64,000 nucleotides of DNA from Centroberyx gerrardi (GCF_048128805.1 NC_136012.1:3526121-3590120), one strand, 5' to 3'; numbered from the stretch's first letter, positions 1-12,059 are shown. Notes: generated by a model not told the origin, from the sequence alone. Translations and numbers: made by a program.

Positions 1-78
1 TTACTGGCAGCTCTGTCAAACAAAACTTTCTGGGGATTTCAGGGTAATGCATCAAAGGGCCTATGAAGCATCAGAGGT

Positions 79-124
<46 letters not shown>

Positions 125-996
125 TTTTGGCATTAACCAGGCTTGACTAGGCTCTGAATCCAATGTGTCATGGGAGCTGGACAGACCTTTCCAGTGTTCA
201 AAAGCTATGTTAGTTCATCTTTATGTGTGTGTGTGTGTGTGTGTGTTCAGGGAAGGCAGAGCTATGAATGATCTGGACTGCCTCAGTCAAACCAAGACAA
301 GTCAAGAACATACATGGAGTTAAGTTCCATTTGAGTTGGATTTTCATTTCAATATCAGATATCCAGGCTTAAAATGTGACATCTGCTCTCACATCGATTA
401 CCAGCATGAAAGTAAAACTCTCTATGGAATATTATTGATGTTTCTGGTTCACAGTGCAGTTCCACTGTAGTGGATTTAACAACTTTGGAAATATTGTGTA
501 AAGAACATGTTTTAATCCAAGTTGATATATTTATAGGGTTTTTTTTGTGAAATATTAAAAATACCACCTAGAATAGACCATAGACTATTTAGTTAGACGT
601 GATTCTCAAGACTAAGACCACATTTAGTATTGCAGCACTGATACTGTGTGTTTTGCGTGTTTTGTGTGTGTGTGTGTGTGTGTGCGTGCGTGCGCGTGTG
701 TTTAGACTCAACTGAGTCTGTCACCCTCAGAGCATAACAAGTGACACTGCTGTCACTTGTCACTTGAAGATCTCAGATCTCTCAGATCAACCTGACTTCT
801 TTATGCTTGTGTGTGTGTGTATGTGCGTGTGCGTATGTGTGTGTGCATATGTTAGAGTGTGTGGGTGTGTGTAGGCGTGTGTGTCTGTGTGTGTGTGACA
901 GTATTCTCAGGGCTAGCTTTATTTTTATGCTCCAGTACATTTTGGTTACATCATCACACAAAATGAGAGAGAGGGACTAAAAGAGAGAGATAGAGA

Positions 997-1044
<48 letters not shown>

Positions 1045-1103
1045 GCTTTTTGATCATGGATGGGCCTCAACTGTATGTCCTGGATATGAACTCTGCTGTG
1101 CGT
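1..1103. repeat. Microsatellite-rich intergenic DNA
   Basis: The stretch holds an (AC)n run at 81-121, (GT)n at 224-246 and 664-690, an imperfect GT-rich tract at 803-900 and a (GA)n tract at about 995-1041. Short open frames here are products of the simple repeats. I see no gene. Confidence 0.85.
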
Positions 1104-1297
1104 CTACAGCGGAGTGGAGGCCGTGTCACGCTGCGAATGGACTGAAGTCAGAAACCTTTTTGATTCTTTCATCATTTTAATCGAGGCCTTTTCGCTCCCC
1201 CTATTCCAAGGTCTGGCTATTAGCTGTGAAGGACAGCGCAATGTCACACATTTGCTTTTGAACCTCGCTCTATCTCTCTCTTTCCCTGTGTGTGGGA

Positions 1298-1330
<33 letters not shown>

Positions 1331-1944
1331 CACTGTAATATTCCAATAGGGTCTGTGGTCCTCTATAGTGAGTTTGTAGTGACCTTATTGTACATTATGT
1401 TTTGTTTTTTTACCTCCTATTTATCACTATAATATTCCTATATGATATTAGTGTATAGTTTTGCTGATATTATTATAGTACAGTGTCCCTCTTAAATTTA
1501 TTATAGGATTCTTACAGCTCTTTTTGCTTACCATATTTAATACTTGAAGCTGTGTGTGTGTGGGTGTGTGTACTTCAATAGCGATACTGTAGCTGCCTCT
1601 CCATTGTGAAACTCTCGTTGACCTCTGGCCAAGCTGTGTTCAATATGGGTTTTGGCAACACTTATACAGAGCACTTCTCATTACTCACATGGGTTCAAAT
1701 GGCTTAAAAAGGTACAGAAGATATCTGATTTTTAACTGTTTGCGTACGTGATGTGATTGCATGGCTGTGGAAAACAAATGCTGAATTCTATCCTTAACTT
1801 TTATTCCGTTTCTCACACTCGCTCTTCTGTGATTGTTTTATGCTCACAGGAATATTTTTAACTGGCCCTGAACTTGCACTCCTTACTCTTAATTGCTTGT
1901 AATGTGGGTGATCTCGGAATTGAAGCTTATTCAAAAGCTTGTAA
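1104..1944. repeat. Intergenic DNA with (GT)n and a dispersed repeat
   Basis: A (GT)n tract lies at 1,297-1,325. Just after it (1,326-1,460) is an AT-rich sequence with the recurring motif CACTATAATATTCCTATA, found twice here and again at 4,166-4,275. It reads as a decayed interspersed element of unknown family. No coding signal is visible. Confidence 0.5.
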
Positions 1945-2540
1945 GTCGGAGCAGGCAAAAAAACAAAGAGAGGACTGGGAGGAGAAGAGGGAGAAGAGAA
2001 AGTGCTGCTGTTGGCCTGAGCTTTGCTGAAAGACTGGCAGCTATGAAATAATAACTGTGTTTGTGGAAGACACTTTTCACAAGTTGATAAATTATTTAGT
2101 TTTCTAAGATGAACTACAGGAACTATAGCTAACATAGCAGCTATCTCTGCTTTAGCCACTTAGACCTAGATGGATGGCTAAATATTAATACATTTAAATT
2201 AGGTTAGGTGGCCTTCAATTAACATGGTAACTACCATGAGTCATATCTAAGGTTAGCTAACATGGCACCAAAATGTTCATGCTAGCTTGCTAAGTTAACA
2301 CCAATAAAATGGCTAAAGCAGACATAGCTAACGTAAAGTTCCTCTTAGCTACAAGCTGTGAGGAAAATGAGGAAATTATCAACTTGTGACAAAAAGACTC
2401 CCGCAAAAACAATGGCGGTTTCATAGCTGCCAGTCTATCCCAATCCCAACATGAATCAACCTCTTCATCAAACTTAACAGACCTCTTCTTGCTGTAATAT
2501 TTTCACCCAGTCCTTAATTTTTTTTTTTGCCTGCTCAGAC
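1945..2540. repeat. Large imperfect inverted repeat (foldback or MITE)
   Basis: Two arms of about 215-230 bp (1,945-2,160 and 2,309-2,540) are imperfect reverse complements around a spacer of about 150 bp. Matching blocks include the outer GAGCAGGCAAAAAAA (1,950 against about 2,535), GACTGGCAGCTATGAAA (2,032-2,048 against 2,419-2,435), CACAAGTTGATAA (2,078-2,090 against 2,377-2,389) and the inner TGCTTTAGCC (2,149-2,158 against 2,311-2,320). The order of blocks is mirrored, so this is one long hairpin. It is probably a non-autonomous foldback DNA transposon; target duplications were not established. Confidence 0.75.
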
Positions 2541-4310
2541 TTTCCTGATGGAAACGACAGCGTCTGTTTTCACCCCAAGTTAGCAGTCAAAAATGCCTAA
2601 TGTGTGTTTGTTTACACTGTATAAATTTCACTTATTCTGCTGTTACACTCATTGTAAGTCGCTTGAATGACTAAATATGTAATAACCGTCTAAACAGGGA
2701 GTAATAAGAATGGCTCTGACCCGATCTGAGGAGACAAAAATACGAGGTTATCATCTGGTCCTGGAACAGCGTCCTTACATTGGTGTTGCCCTTTGCTGAG
2801 GTTATCTTAGCAGTGAACTGGCAGGGACGCTGCAGGCTTGAAGGTTTTCAGGGTGTGGAGAAATGTCAGCTGTTTTTTTTCATCGCTCTGCACTCCAGAA
2901 ATCCTTCTTATCTCGCTTAACCCGTACAAGCAGTGATGGAGTGGTACATCAAAACTGTGATCTCCAGTCGGTGATCAACATAAGGCAAACGACCACCAAT
3001 ATGAACAAAAATCAATCATATTTTTATAAGTTTCATTCATTTTCAGTTTTTTTTTTTTTTTTTTAGAATATTCACTAATATTCAATTTTCAGGCTCATTC
3101 AAATTAATTGGAAGTAAAAATCTGCTACAAACTCGTCCAGCTGCATCCAATCTTGGTGGGTAGTTTATATTCTGGTTTTCATGGTGGTCAAATGCTGAAT
3201 AACCCCCATGTTAAAACTAAGTGGAATATTGCTTTAATGCCCTTTAAAAGACCCTATGAACTTGCCTCATAAGGATTAATGTCAATCTAAAAAGGTTCTA
3301 AACTCTATTCTGAAAGAGAAACTGAGTTTAGGTGGGTTTATCCTCCACTACATCCCTGCTTACAATACAAGACGAGCAGTAATGGTGTGTGTGTGTCTGT
3401 GTGTCTGTGTATCCATCCGCCCATATGGATGACTACATCCATGTTTGTGTGTATCCACATTTGTCATACAGGTCGTATGTGTGCATGTACATAGGTGTGC
3501 ATGCATAACTGTTTGTGTCTCTGTACATGCACCTCTGGATATTTGTGCGTGTGTGTGTGTGTGTGTTTGGTAAGTAGGAAAGAAGCTGATGTGCGGTAAG
3601 CAGGGCTAAGCTGGAGTCTGACCCAGATAGAACAGTGCTGGACAGGATCGTTCATGTGTGTCTCTCTCTGTGTGCGTGTATGTGTGTGTGTGTGTGTGTG
3701 GTAATTGGAAAAGTAGCTGAAGTGTGGTAAGCAGGCTTGAGTTCGTCTGACTTGGTAGAACCGAGAAGGAATCACTGCTCCCTATACACCAAAATATATA
3801 TGAACACACATGTTAACAACGTATGTCATGAAATGATACATATGGAAACTACATATATAAAAACCATATAGGTAGGTACATATAAATATACTGTAAATAT
3901 GCATCAATATTACAGAAAATGGCCACTTTCATATATGTTCTACATGCATCTGAAAGCATTTAAATACATAGTAAAGAAATGCAGCTGACATGGAATATAT
4001 TTATCTTATGCCAGGATGTATAATTCATAGATGCGGTTTCTGATATTTTAATTTTAATTTTTATTCACAATTGCACTAGTATGAACGAAGCCCAAATGAT
4101 ATTTCACTCAACTATGAAATATGAACATCTTTTGTTTTTAATCTTAATCTTTAATCTCTAATGAAAAATCACTATAATATTCCTATAGGATCTTATAGTG
4201 TGTTTGTGATACTTTATGGTGTTATTTTACATCCTATGGCAATACTATAAGATTCCTATTGGATAATATATAGTTTATACTTCCTGCAAAAAGTTTAAAC
4301 TATGTATTCA
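2541..4310. other. Intergenic DNA, no gene seen
   Basis: AT-rich unique-looking sequence with a poly-T run near 3,047-3,064 and GT microsatellites at 3,547-3,567 and 3,676-3,700. A second copy of the CACTATAATATTCCTATA repeat lies at 4,166-4,275. No coding signal or RNA gene is visible. Confidence 0.6.
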
Positions 4311-4970
4311 ATTATATAACTCTCTCTCTCTTTCTTTCTCTCTCTCTCTCTCTCTATTATAATCATTATGTTTGTCTGTCCGCCTCTTCCAGCTCCATCC
4401 TTTATTTCTATCTGTGTGTCTTTGACATTCTATCTCTATGTCTCTCTCTCCATCTGTCTCTCTCTCTCTCCCTGTCAGTTTGTTTGAAGAATAGTTCAAA
4501 ACAGGCCAAGCTTTTTGACCATGGCACTTTGTGTGCATGTGTGTGTGTCTCTGTGTGTGTGTGTGCGTGTGTGTGCGTGTGTGTAAGCAGAGAGAACAGC
4601 TCCTTTCATCTTTAAATAGGCAGGCCAATTTTCGGGTCCCTTACTTCTGTCTTGGTTTCCAGTCGGGTTTGTCTATGTGTCTCTGCAACTTTCTCTCTCT
4701 CTCTTTTTATCTCTCTCTCTCTGTAACTATCTCTCACTCCCAGCCATTTCTCCTCCCTCTCTTTATTTCTGTCTCTCTGTAATTTTCTCTCTCCTTTCCC
4801 CACCTCTTCCGCTCTTCTTTCTCTCTCTGTAACTCATTCCCCCGACCCTTCTCTCTCTCCTTTCCCTTTTGTCTGTCTCTCATCCCTCTCTCTCTCAGTA
4901 ACTTCCTCTTTCTCTCTGCCTTTCTCTCATCCCCATCTCTCTCCTCCCTCTATTCCCTCTGTGAAACTTC
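4311..4970. repeat. CT-rich and GT-rich low-complexity tract
   Basis: Runs of CTCTCT (4,319-4,355, 4,440-4,470 and 4,680-4,960) alternate with a GT tract at 4,531-4,585. Open frames on both strands here are low-complexity and encode only repeated Ser/Leu or Arg/Glu. Confidence 0.85.
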
Positions 4971-5219
4971 ACAGTTGTTTTTCTTTGCTCTCATTTTCAC
5001 TGTTGCGTCCCTCTCTTCGCTTGAACACTAAGCAGCAGCTGCACTGTGGCCAGATGATTTGCATGTTAACGGGGATACTTGGGCTACGGACAAGCAGGAG
5101 CACACACACACATAGTGTTTGTGTGTGGCATCCGCCAACCAGACAGTTAATTACTGATCACTAGGGGGACTATGGATCAGTCTCTGTTGGTTCGTTGGTT
5201 CATTGGTTGGTTCATCTGT

Positions 5220-5960
5220 CACACACCACATCTCACACACTGCGGATTGGATTTTCCCAAAGCTTGGGGGAATTATGCATCTCACTATTTTGTTCCAGCA
5301 TTTTCAAAATGCAGCCACTACATTGTTAGTTGCTCCTTGTGTCATGTGCGAGGGGCCAAAACTGGTCTTTGAAATTAGTATCTGATAGTACCCTCTATCA
5401 CCCTCTACTGGCTGGCTACAACAGCTTGAAACTTCACCCACCTCAATATAAAACAGTGGGGTCCATCTTCTATGTAGAAACAGTCAATTCTGCAACAAGT
5501 TGCAGTCTCAATATAGCTAATTTCATTTCTTCTGTCTCCCCTGATGGTGTTTTTTGTTTGTTTTTTTAATTGTACCATTAGAAAGATATTTGTGTGAATT
5601 TCAGTGTATTTAATGGGGCAATGACAACAGCTGTGGACTACACACATGCATGCTTAATGACCATATAAGGCAATATGGACAGGCTTTTTCTGCTCCACCA
5701 TTTTGCTCTACAGCCAAAAACCTCACTTCCAGACACTTTCAAACAGGCCAATAGAAAGGCAACGGGTGACACCGATTATTTTCTAGTGTCTATTGTCACA
5801 CTTAATATCTCAGATCCCTTTGATCAGATTTTGGCGAAATTTAGGGAAATTTTGCATCTCACTGCTGTGTTACAGTATTTTCAAAATTACACTGATTGGC
5901 CGAAGGGAAGGCGCTGCATTTACAGGTCAAAACAAGGTGGTTTAGTAGTTACTGATTGTC
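5220..5960 (+). repeat. Two diverged copies of one repeat
   Basis: The stretch around 5,226-5,330 and that around 5,800-5,900 align loosely. Both have a GATT-TTTC/G core, then TTTGCATCTCACT or ATGCATCTCACT, then a CAG(C/T)ATTTTCAAAAT block. They are about 570 bp apart and look like two old copies of one interspersed element. Family unknown. Confidence 0.4.
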
Positions 5961-6131
5961 CCAGAGGGGGACTGCATCTTTTGAGAGGGATGACTTGTTT
6001 ACTGCTGCCTTGTTGTTTTTAATGCAGGAGATTCTGCTGTTTGCCTGTTGTCTGCCCAACATGCAGGTAGTCAACATTTAGTTTAGTTGTTTCATATAGT
6101 TTTCGGTAGTTTTCATATAGTTTTCGGTTTC

Positions 6132-6279
6132 GCTTTATTTTACAGCCCGCTAATTACGCATACTTAAAACATTTTTACAGGGTACAATAACGTAATTAGG
6201 GTGTAAAAACAAATGTTATCGGCGCTTGTTTCCTGTAGTTATGGAGTAACTACAAGGTGTGGGGGCTGTAAAGTAAAGC
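6132..6279. mobile_element. Short MITE with 17-bp terminal inverted repeats
   Basis: The left end GCTTTATTTTACAGCCC (6,132-6,148) and the reverse complement of the right end (6,263-6,279) match at 16 of 17 positions. The 148-bp element has no coding capacity. The family is not identified from sequence alone and no clear target duplication was found. Confidence 0.65.
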
Positions 6280-6476
6280 AGTACAAGATCTCTCAGTGAA
6301 AAAACAGCCAAATTTAGAATAAATATTGATTATACTGTTAATAGAGGTAAAGAAAATGTTAATGGCCAACATATATTTACTAATTCCATTACACTTTCAC
6401 TGCTTTAGGCTACAGGTCACCCATAACTGCATGAATATGTGTGTTTTGAAGAAATGTGTTCTAGCAGGGCTTTGGC

Positions 6477-6542
6477 TCATCTCCTTCTGTTTGGCAGGTC
6501 TGTTGTGAGTGGCATCTCTGCTGTTGTAGCCATGTTGTCAAC
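6477..6542 (-). CDS. Last coding exon of repeat-protein gene
   Basis: Read on the minus strand, a pyrimidine-rich acceptor ending CTTCTTAG precedes an exon that starts GTTGACAACATGGC and stays open to a TGA at 6,477-6,479. It adds about 21 residues beginning VDNMATTAEMPLTTDLP and ending in three arginines. The upstream exon ends in GAT followed by a consensus GTAAGT donor (6,645-6,650). Joining the two in phase 0 keeps the frame, whereas reading through the donor adds only a few codons before a stop. The 108-bp intron is typical of compact teleost introns. Product unknown. Confidence 0.6.
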   Translation of the reverse strand, partial: VDNMATTAEMPLTTDLPNRRR

Positions 6543-6650
6543 CTAAGAAGAAATAAGAAGTAACATTTAAACTTACTAAATGACTTTGCATTGGATACAA
6601 TATGATTTTGGGTTACCTGAATTGATTTAACTGCAAGCATAAACACTTAC

Positions 6651-8092
6651 ATCAGCAGATTTCTTGTTCTTCCTCTGGAATATGCGGGATAGCCAAGAAA
6701 AGAAGCCACGCTTCTTCTTCTTTGGTTTTGTTGACAGGCTGTCTTTGGCACTGGAACTCTGAGGTCCTGTAGGTTCGACCAGTGTCTTTTCCAGGGTCAG
6801 ACCGGACAGATCCTTGGTGTCCTTTACAGTTTCAACCACAAGGCTTAGTGGAGCTTTGACCTCAACCTGGATGGCTGGAGCTCGGGACTCCTGAAGCAGG
6901 TTGGTTGATCCTTCCTTAAGCAGGTGAGTCAGGGAGTATTCAGCAAGAGAGACGGGGAGAGCCTCCTCTGAGGTGGAGTTATTGTCTGGTCCAGCAGAGA
7001 GGACAGTGACTTTTGTTCCCTCACAACATTCAGGTTGATGCAGGATGGGGACAGAGCTTTCAGCAGCTTTCACCTTTTCCCTCTTGATGATAAAAGGACA
7101 CTGTTCATCATCCTTCTCCAAGTCCTGGAGGAATAGCATCAGTTTAGAATCAGCTTTGACGATTGGCTCCCATTCATCAAGATAATCTTGAGTAGGGGCA
7201 TGGTGTGCAGCACAGGCAGCCACAAATGTAGAACTCACTGTTGAGGGAGCATTCATGTGCTTTTCACCAAGTTCCTCCTTCTCCAGGAGGACTGAGAGGA
7301 ACTGCATCAGGTGAGAATCAGTGCTGACAACAGGTTCCCATTTGTCCAGATGGTCCAGAGTCGGCCCATGCTGTGGGGAGCAGTCAACTGCAAATCTAGA
7401 GAGATGTGATGAAGCGTAGAGGAGCTCCTCACCAAATCCCTCCTTCTCTACATCAATGGGACTTCACCACTGGCTCCCACTCATCCAGGCAGCCCAGAGT
7501 AGAGCCACATGGTGAGCAGCAGTCAGCCACAAATCCAGATGTGTCACATGGGGGAGCATAGAGGTATCTCTTTCCAACTGCCTCCATGTGGTAGTCAACG
7601 TCAAAACCATTGGGGGAGTGCTGAAGTAGCCTCAATCTCTCAATGATTTTGATGTCATCAGTCATTTGAGCCTCATGGGATGGAGCCTCAACAAGGCGGA
7701 GCAGGTTAGACTGAGCCTCAACATGCTGAGCTGGGTGGATGGATGCTCCAGCATTATCTAACACTGTGTCCTTGATCATGAGAGGAGACTCTTTCTCTGT
7801 GGGAGGAAGGTCTCCTTTGTCCATATCCAAGAGAAGTTTGTATGCTGATCAAGCTGCGCTGGCTATTGGTTCCATATATTGAGGCTCTCAAATCCACAAG
7901 CAGGTTTGGAGCCGAGACCAACAGCAGACTGAGGTGAAAGATCACAGTCGAGCTCAGCAGGAGCCCCAGAGAAACTAGAGGCTTCAGCATAAAGGTAATG
8001 CTCCTTCTTCAGGACTTTCGCAAACATGTAGTTGATGTTTTCATGGCGATCGTCATTAAGGGCATTGAGTTGCGCGACCATTTGCATGGATG
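6651..8092 (-). pseudogene. Large exon of an unrecognised repeat protein, frame broken
   Basis: A TTTCTTTCAG acceptor on the minus strand precedes position 8,092 and the first ATG is at 8,087. The exon codes for about four diverged copies of a unit of 50-60 residues. Its hallmark is a LYAP-like block, then a Cys/Pro-rich stretch (for example FVADCCSPCGSTL), then LDEWEPVVK and DSHLMxFLxxLEK. The clearest copies lie at about 7,540-7,460, 7,440-7,270 and 7,265-7,110. After the repeats come a Ser/Glu-rich region and a basic, aromatic tail (KPKKKKRGFFSWLSRIFQ) just before the intron donor at 6,650. That tail could bind membranes or act as a nuclear signal; this is inference. Two frame breaks are visible by comparing units: near 7,855, where the LDEWEP block reads LNIWNQ then stop, and near 7,455, where about 20 bases of the HLMxFL block seem lost. 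So it is either a pseudogene or a fast-evolving gene with alternative frames. I do not recognise the family; upstream exons were not found. Confidence 0.55.
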
Positions 8093-8532
8093 CTGAAAGA
8101 AATGCAACATCTTAATAATCAAATAACCATGAGGCCACCTGATGTAGCTTCATTCAGAAACCTGAATGGCACTTTACAATGGCCTTTTCCAGTGCATTAA
8201 CCTGTGTATTCTTCTATGGAAAAGTATTGTAAATACAATATTACTGTGTAGGTTCCTGATGAAAATCTCCCTGATACATAACAGTGTAACAACACAGTAA
8301 CTTCACAAACATAATATCCTAAACTAAGTACTTACAAAAGTGTTCCAGCACCTGACACAAGTAGTGCTGAGTTATGTGACATTTCCCACTCTTTTCTTTA
8401 CTGAATGAATGTTATGTCGTGCCTCATTGAGCACTAAGGTGATAGCTTATAATATATGATGTCATATTTGACTATTTGCCAACAGAAAATGAAGGAAATT
8501 GGACCCAGTGATTCTATTCAGTTTTGTTTCCC
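8093..8532. other. Probable intron or upstream DNA, no exon found
   Basis: Next to the minus-strand acceptor at 8,093 lies AT-rich sequence without a convincing further exon. It may be intron of the 6.5-8.1 kb gene. Confidence 0.35.
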
Positions 8533-8536
8533 CAAG

Positions 8537-8949
8537 TGTCACGACCTGGCTCTGGAGCCATGACAAAAAGAGAGGGACGCAGGTTGAAAGACAAATAATT
8601 AATAATTTATTTAGATAACGTAAATAATCATTAACACAAACTAAACTAAGGAAGCAATGAGGTGTGTTCGTCAGTAGAATCAGTGGTGAGGGTGCGTGTA
8701 TGCATGTGTGCAAGGTGTCATGTGAAAGAAAGATGTTGTATAGCTGCAAACAAAAAGACAACCATGCGCGGTCGAGAGAGAGAGAACAGAAAGAAGGGAC
8801 TCTCAAGCCAGAAAGGCGGGGTCTTATAGAATGGGAGCACCGGGCCCAGGTGCTTCCAACTACAGTAATCACACTCCGCCCTCCAGGTACCTGCTGCACT
8901 ATAGAAACAAAAAACATAGAACATGAAAACAAGCCAGGGGACCGTCACA
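8537..8949. mobile_element. Short element ending TG...CA, solo-LTR-like or MITE
   Basis: The sequence from TGTCACGACC (8,537) to GGACCGTCACA (8,949) is bounded by CAAG on both sides (8,533-8,536 and 8,950-8,953), possibly a 4-5 bp target duplication. The ends are also imperfect inverted repeats of each other. Either a small solo LTR fossil or a non-autonomous DNA element would fit. No coding capacity. Confidence 0.4.
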
Positions 8950-8953
8950 CAAG

Positions 8954-10040
8954 TTATTCTGGTATGTTCAAGTTGTGATAAAATTTTCGGGCAGTAGCCA
9001 ACAGGTTGCCAAAAGTTATTCATAGTTACATCATCTGGTGATATCTGGTTTTGAAACCAAGGTGATTCTTGGGTTTCAGTGGTGAAAGCTTACGTCCTGC
9101 AGAACATTTTCATGGTCTCTGTCTTTGCAGTGTTAATATGGACCTTCACACAAGTACAGGATTTGTGGATTGTTGATGCATTGGTCTTGAAAAGTTTTAA
9201 AATAAATAATAAGGTTAAAAATATCCAGCACTTAGCTTTTTATTATAAAACTGTACACATATAGGAACAAATTCAAATTTTGACAAATATGTTCACAGCA
9301 CAATGCAGTACTGGTTCTAGGATAATCAAACTTTCGTGCAATGTTACTTCTAGTCTTACGCACTTAAAAAGTGTAGTCAGTGACAAACCCTGACAAACTT
9401 ACCACAAAATCCAAAACAAGGGAACAGAAATACAGATAGATCTGCTGTGGACAGGCAATAACAGAACACTGATAAATTTTATGTTTCTAATATATTTTAT
9501 CACTACTCCCTACTCCTACAACTAATACAACAACAACTACTAGTACTACTACTACTAATAATAATAACAATAAGTCCTTAAGAACTGTGGGTATACTACT
9601 GTGATTGCACTTTATCTATTAGGTTATTTAGAGCTGCATATTCTATGTATTCCTTTCTATTAGGTTATTTATTGTTAGGTCTATTTTGAGGGCCTTCATA
9701 ACATGTGGCTTATACGGTGTAAAAAAATTACAGTAGGCCAAAGCTATTCAGCTATTTTGCATGTAACAACAACCTATAGCCCATATCACCTAGCTAAATA
9801 CATCTGATAATCTATTACAGATAGCTGAGGGGAGGAAAAAGATAGAGAGAGTGAAGAGTGGAGGAAAATGCCAGCCAAAAGAAAGTTGGAAGCAAGTGGA
9901 AGTCGGCAGACTCTAACAGAGTGTTTCTAAAAAGAAAGCTGTGGGTCAGTTGCTCAACATGGTTGTTTGGCTAGACGGCTAACAGAGAGATATAAATGAG
10001 TTGCACTCATAATTCACTCATAATTGAAACAATGAAAATT
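8954..10040. other. AT-rich intergenic DNA, no gene seen
   Basis: Apart from a short run of ACT/AAT trinucleotides near 9,540-9,575, I see nothing here. The open frames are short and without recognisable motifs. Confidence 0.5.
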
Positions 10041-10200
10041 GATTTGAATTTGAAGAATAGAACTTTATTTATATACCACTTACCTAAAAGCAGAGCTTAC
10101 CAAGTGCTTTACAGGAAGGTATAAAGACAAGAATAATAAAATACATAATGGGGAGATTTGAAAGAGAATTACATAAAAAAAACAAAAAAAACAGCACAAG
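10040..10200 (-). mobile_element. LINE 3' tail fragment (L2-like)
   Basis: Read on the minus strand the segment resembles the 3' end of fish L2-type LINEs: an AAAGCACTTGGTAAGC-like block, then a TATATAAATAAAGTTC polyadenylation-like end. No ORF remains, so it is a short 3' fragment. Confidence 0.45.
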
Positions 10201-10319
10201 ATTAAAAGAGGGCAAGATCCAAAAACAATTACATTAAGTCTATAAGTGTGTTTCAACAAGTGATTTAAAAGATGATATTGATGATGATGATTTGATGTAA
10301 TGCTGGAAACAAACTTTTA

Positions 10320-11830
10320 ATTTGCATCTAATAGAAAGGGAAGATGAGCCCGGGAAGTCGGTGTTTACCTCCACAGTGCCAGATGCAGCAGCTGAGCCAG
10401 GCCTGTCCACACAGGCAGTCAGTCTGACTGGCAATCCCCCAAGCAGGCCAGCAGAGATAGACAGGGCAACAGATACAGGCAGACAGAAGCTGGCCCGCAC
10501 ACAGCAGGCAACCATGATTGTACGACAGGCAGGTCTGAGATAATAGTCCCTTTAATGTTAGCCCTCCCTTTACTGATGGAATACTTTCTAGAGGCAATGA
10601 AGATGAAGACTCTTCACTCATAAAGCACTTGCTTGGGTACATGGTCCACGCCTCCAAAAGTGTAAGATGACAGGATTAAGGAGAAGGGAAAGAGTTGCTT
10701 CAAGCATGCATTGTTAAATGACAGAGCACTTTCGTACTCAGAGGAGACAGGCGAGTGGTGGTTGGTGTATAATGAAGGGAAGGGAATGTTCTGCCTGCTT
10801 TGTAGAATACACAATTCATCAAACAAGTTAAATGGGCAGAGCAGTTTCAATCAGGCAACATTTACTAATTTAAAAATTTGTGCAATTAAATCAGCTGCAC
10901 ATCAAGAAGCCCTCTTGAAAGAAATGGAGTGGAGACATTCCTCCCTGGCTGTGCAGTACCAATCTGTGAAAGAAGTAAGAGCCACCATAACCTACAATGC
11001 CTTCCTGCCAGCATACTGGTTTGGTCAGGAAGAAGTGGCCAACCATAAACTGGGGCCACTGCGGGACTACCTGAAATAAGTAAATAAGTAAACAAGCCAA
11101 CTTATATCCAAAATAAGAGGCAGTATCACAGTATATTGGTGGATGAAGATGCTGTGCTCATATAGTTTGGCTATATTGACATGGGGCACTTCAAGAGTTC
11201 TTTGACTTCTAAGAGGTCATTGATGTATTGAATGAGAATGCAAATTGCAAATGAGGAAACCATTACCAAGCTCATCCTGGCAAAGATGAACCTGAGGTAA
11301 TGCAGGTCCTCCCAACATCTGGTCCACCACTATACAACAGAGCTGTAAAATCAAAAACCTGGACAACCGTTTCAAGGAGTTCTGTCCTATGTTCCAGGAG
11401 TTCTGTCCTATGTTCCAGGCCTTTGCTCTGTCGACCCAAAACCTAAAGATAAGCACTTCAAAACATATGGAGATGGCCATATTGAAGTGCCATGTGACCA
11501 GCTGAAATTTGATGAAGACCTGGCCTTGGCCCAGTGGAGGAACTTTAAATACATGCAGGCCAACCAGAAGGTGCCCAGCATTTAGGAGCTTCCACTGCTT
11601 TCACCTAAAGAGGAGTATCAGAGTGTAAGCAGTCCTGAACCTCAACTTTGGCTACATTTGACACTGCCAACCCCTAGTGCACTCAAGAGAATAAAAACAA
11701 GACTAAAGGAAGGCTTTCTGCCCTGATGGACATCTCCATTGATGGACCACAGAGAATATTACCACAATTTAAGGAGATGTTCAGTGAGGCCACTAAACTA
11801 TGGAGAGACAGCTTCACCGGAAATACCACT
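10320..11830 (+). mobile_element. Decayed hAT transposase remnant (ZNF862/KIAA1586-like)
   Basis: The frame 10,711-11,079 codes a protein piece with GMFCLLCRIHNSSNK, then a SAAHQEALLKE block, which fits the TTF/BED-like zinc-finger N-terminus of hAT-derived proteins such as ZNF862. Pieces further on, in changing frames, look like its C-terminal half: a KTYGDGHIEV-like piece near 11,450 and RLSALMDISIDGP near 11,720, the last resembling the hAT dimerisation region. A 21-bp tandem duplication (GTTCTGTCCTATGTTCCAG) sits at about 11,375-11,420. Many stops and frame changes show it is long dead. It could be a domesticated-gene copy rather than a transposon; I cannot separate these by eye. Confidence 0.5.
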
Positions 11831-12059
11831 TCACTCACTTGCTACAATTGGTGGTGGGGAAGACTACACTGCAGTCTCCATGAAAGCACTGATCAGCAAA
11901 GGTGTACAACTTAAAGGAAAACTCCACCCTAAAACAATTTAACACAGAAAACAGATATTGATGACTACCTTGCATTTGTGAGCCTATTTCAATAAATAAA
12001 AATAACACTGCTCAGCCTCTGTGGCAAAGCATATGCCAAGGTGCTGAAAAGGAGACTCT

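Noticed and set aside
8462-9023. Overlapping open frames of 100-156 codons
   Set aside because: They overlap the TG...CA element and show no domain or codon signal.
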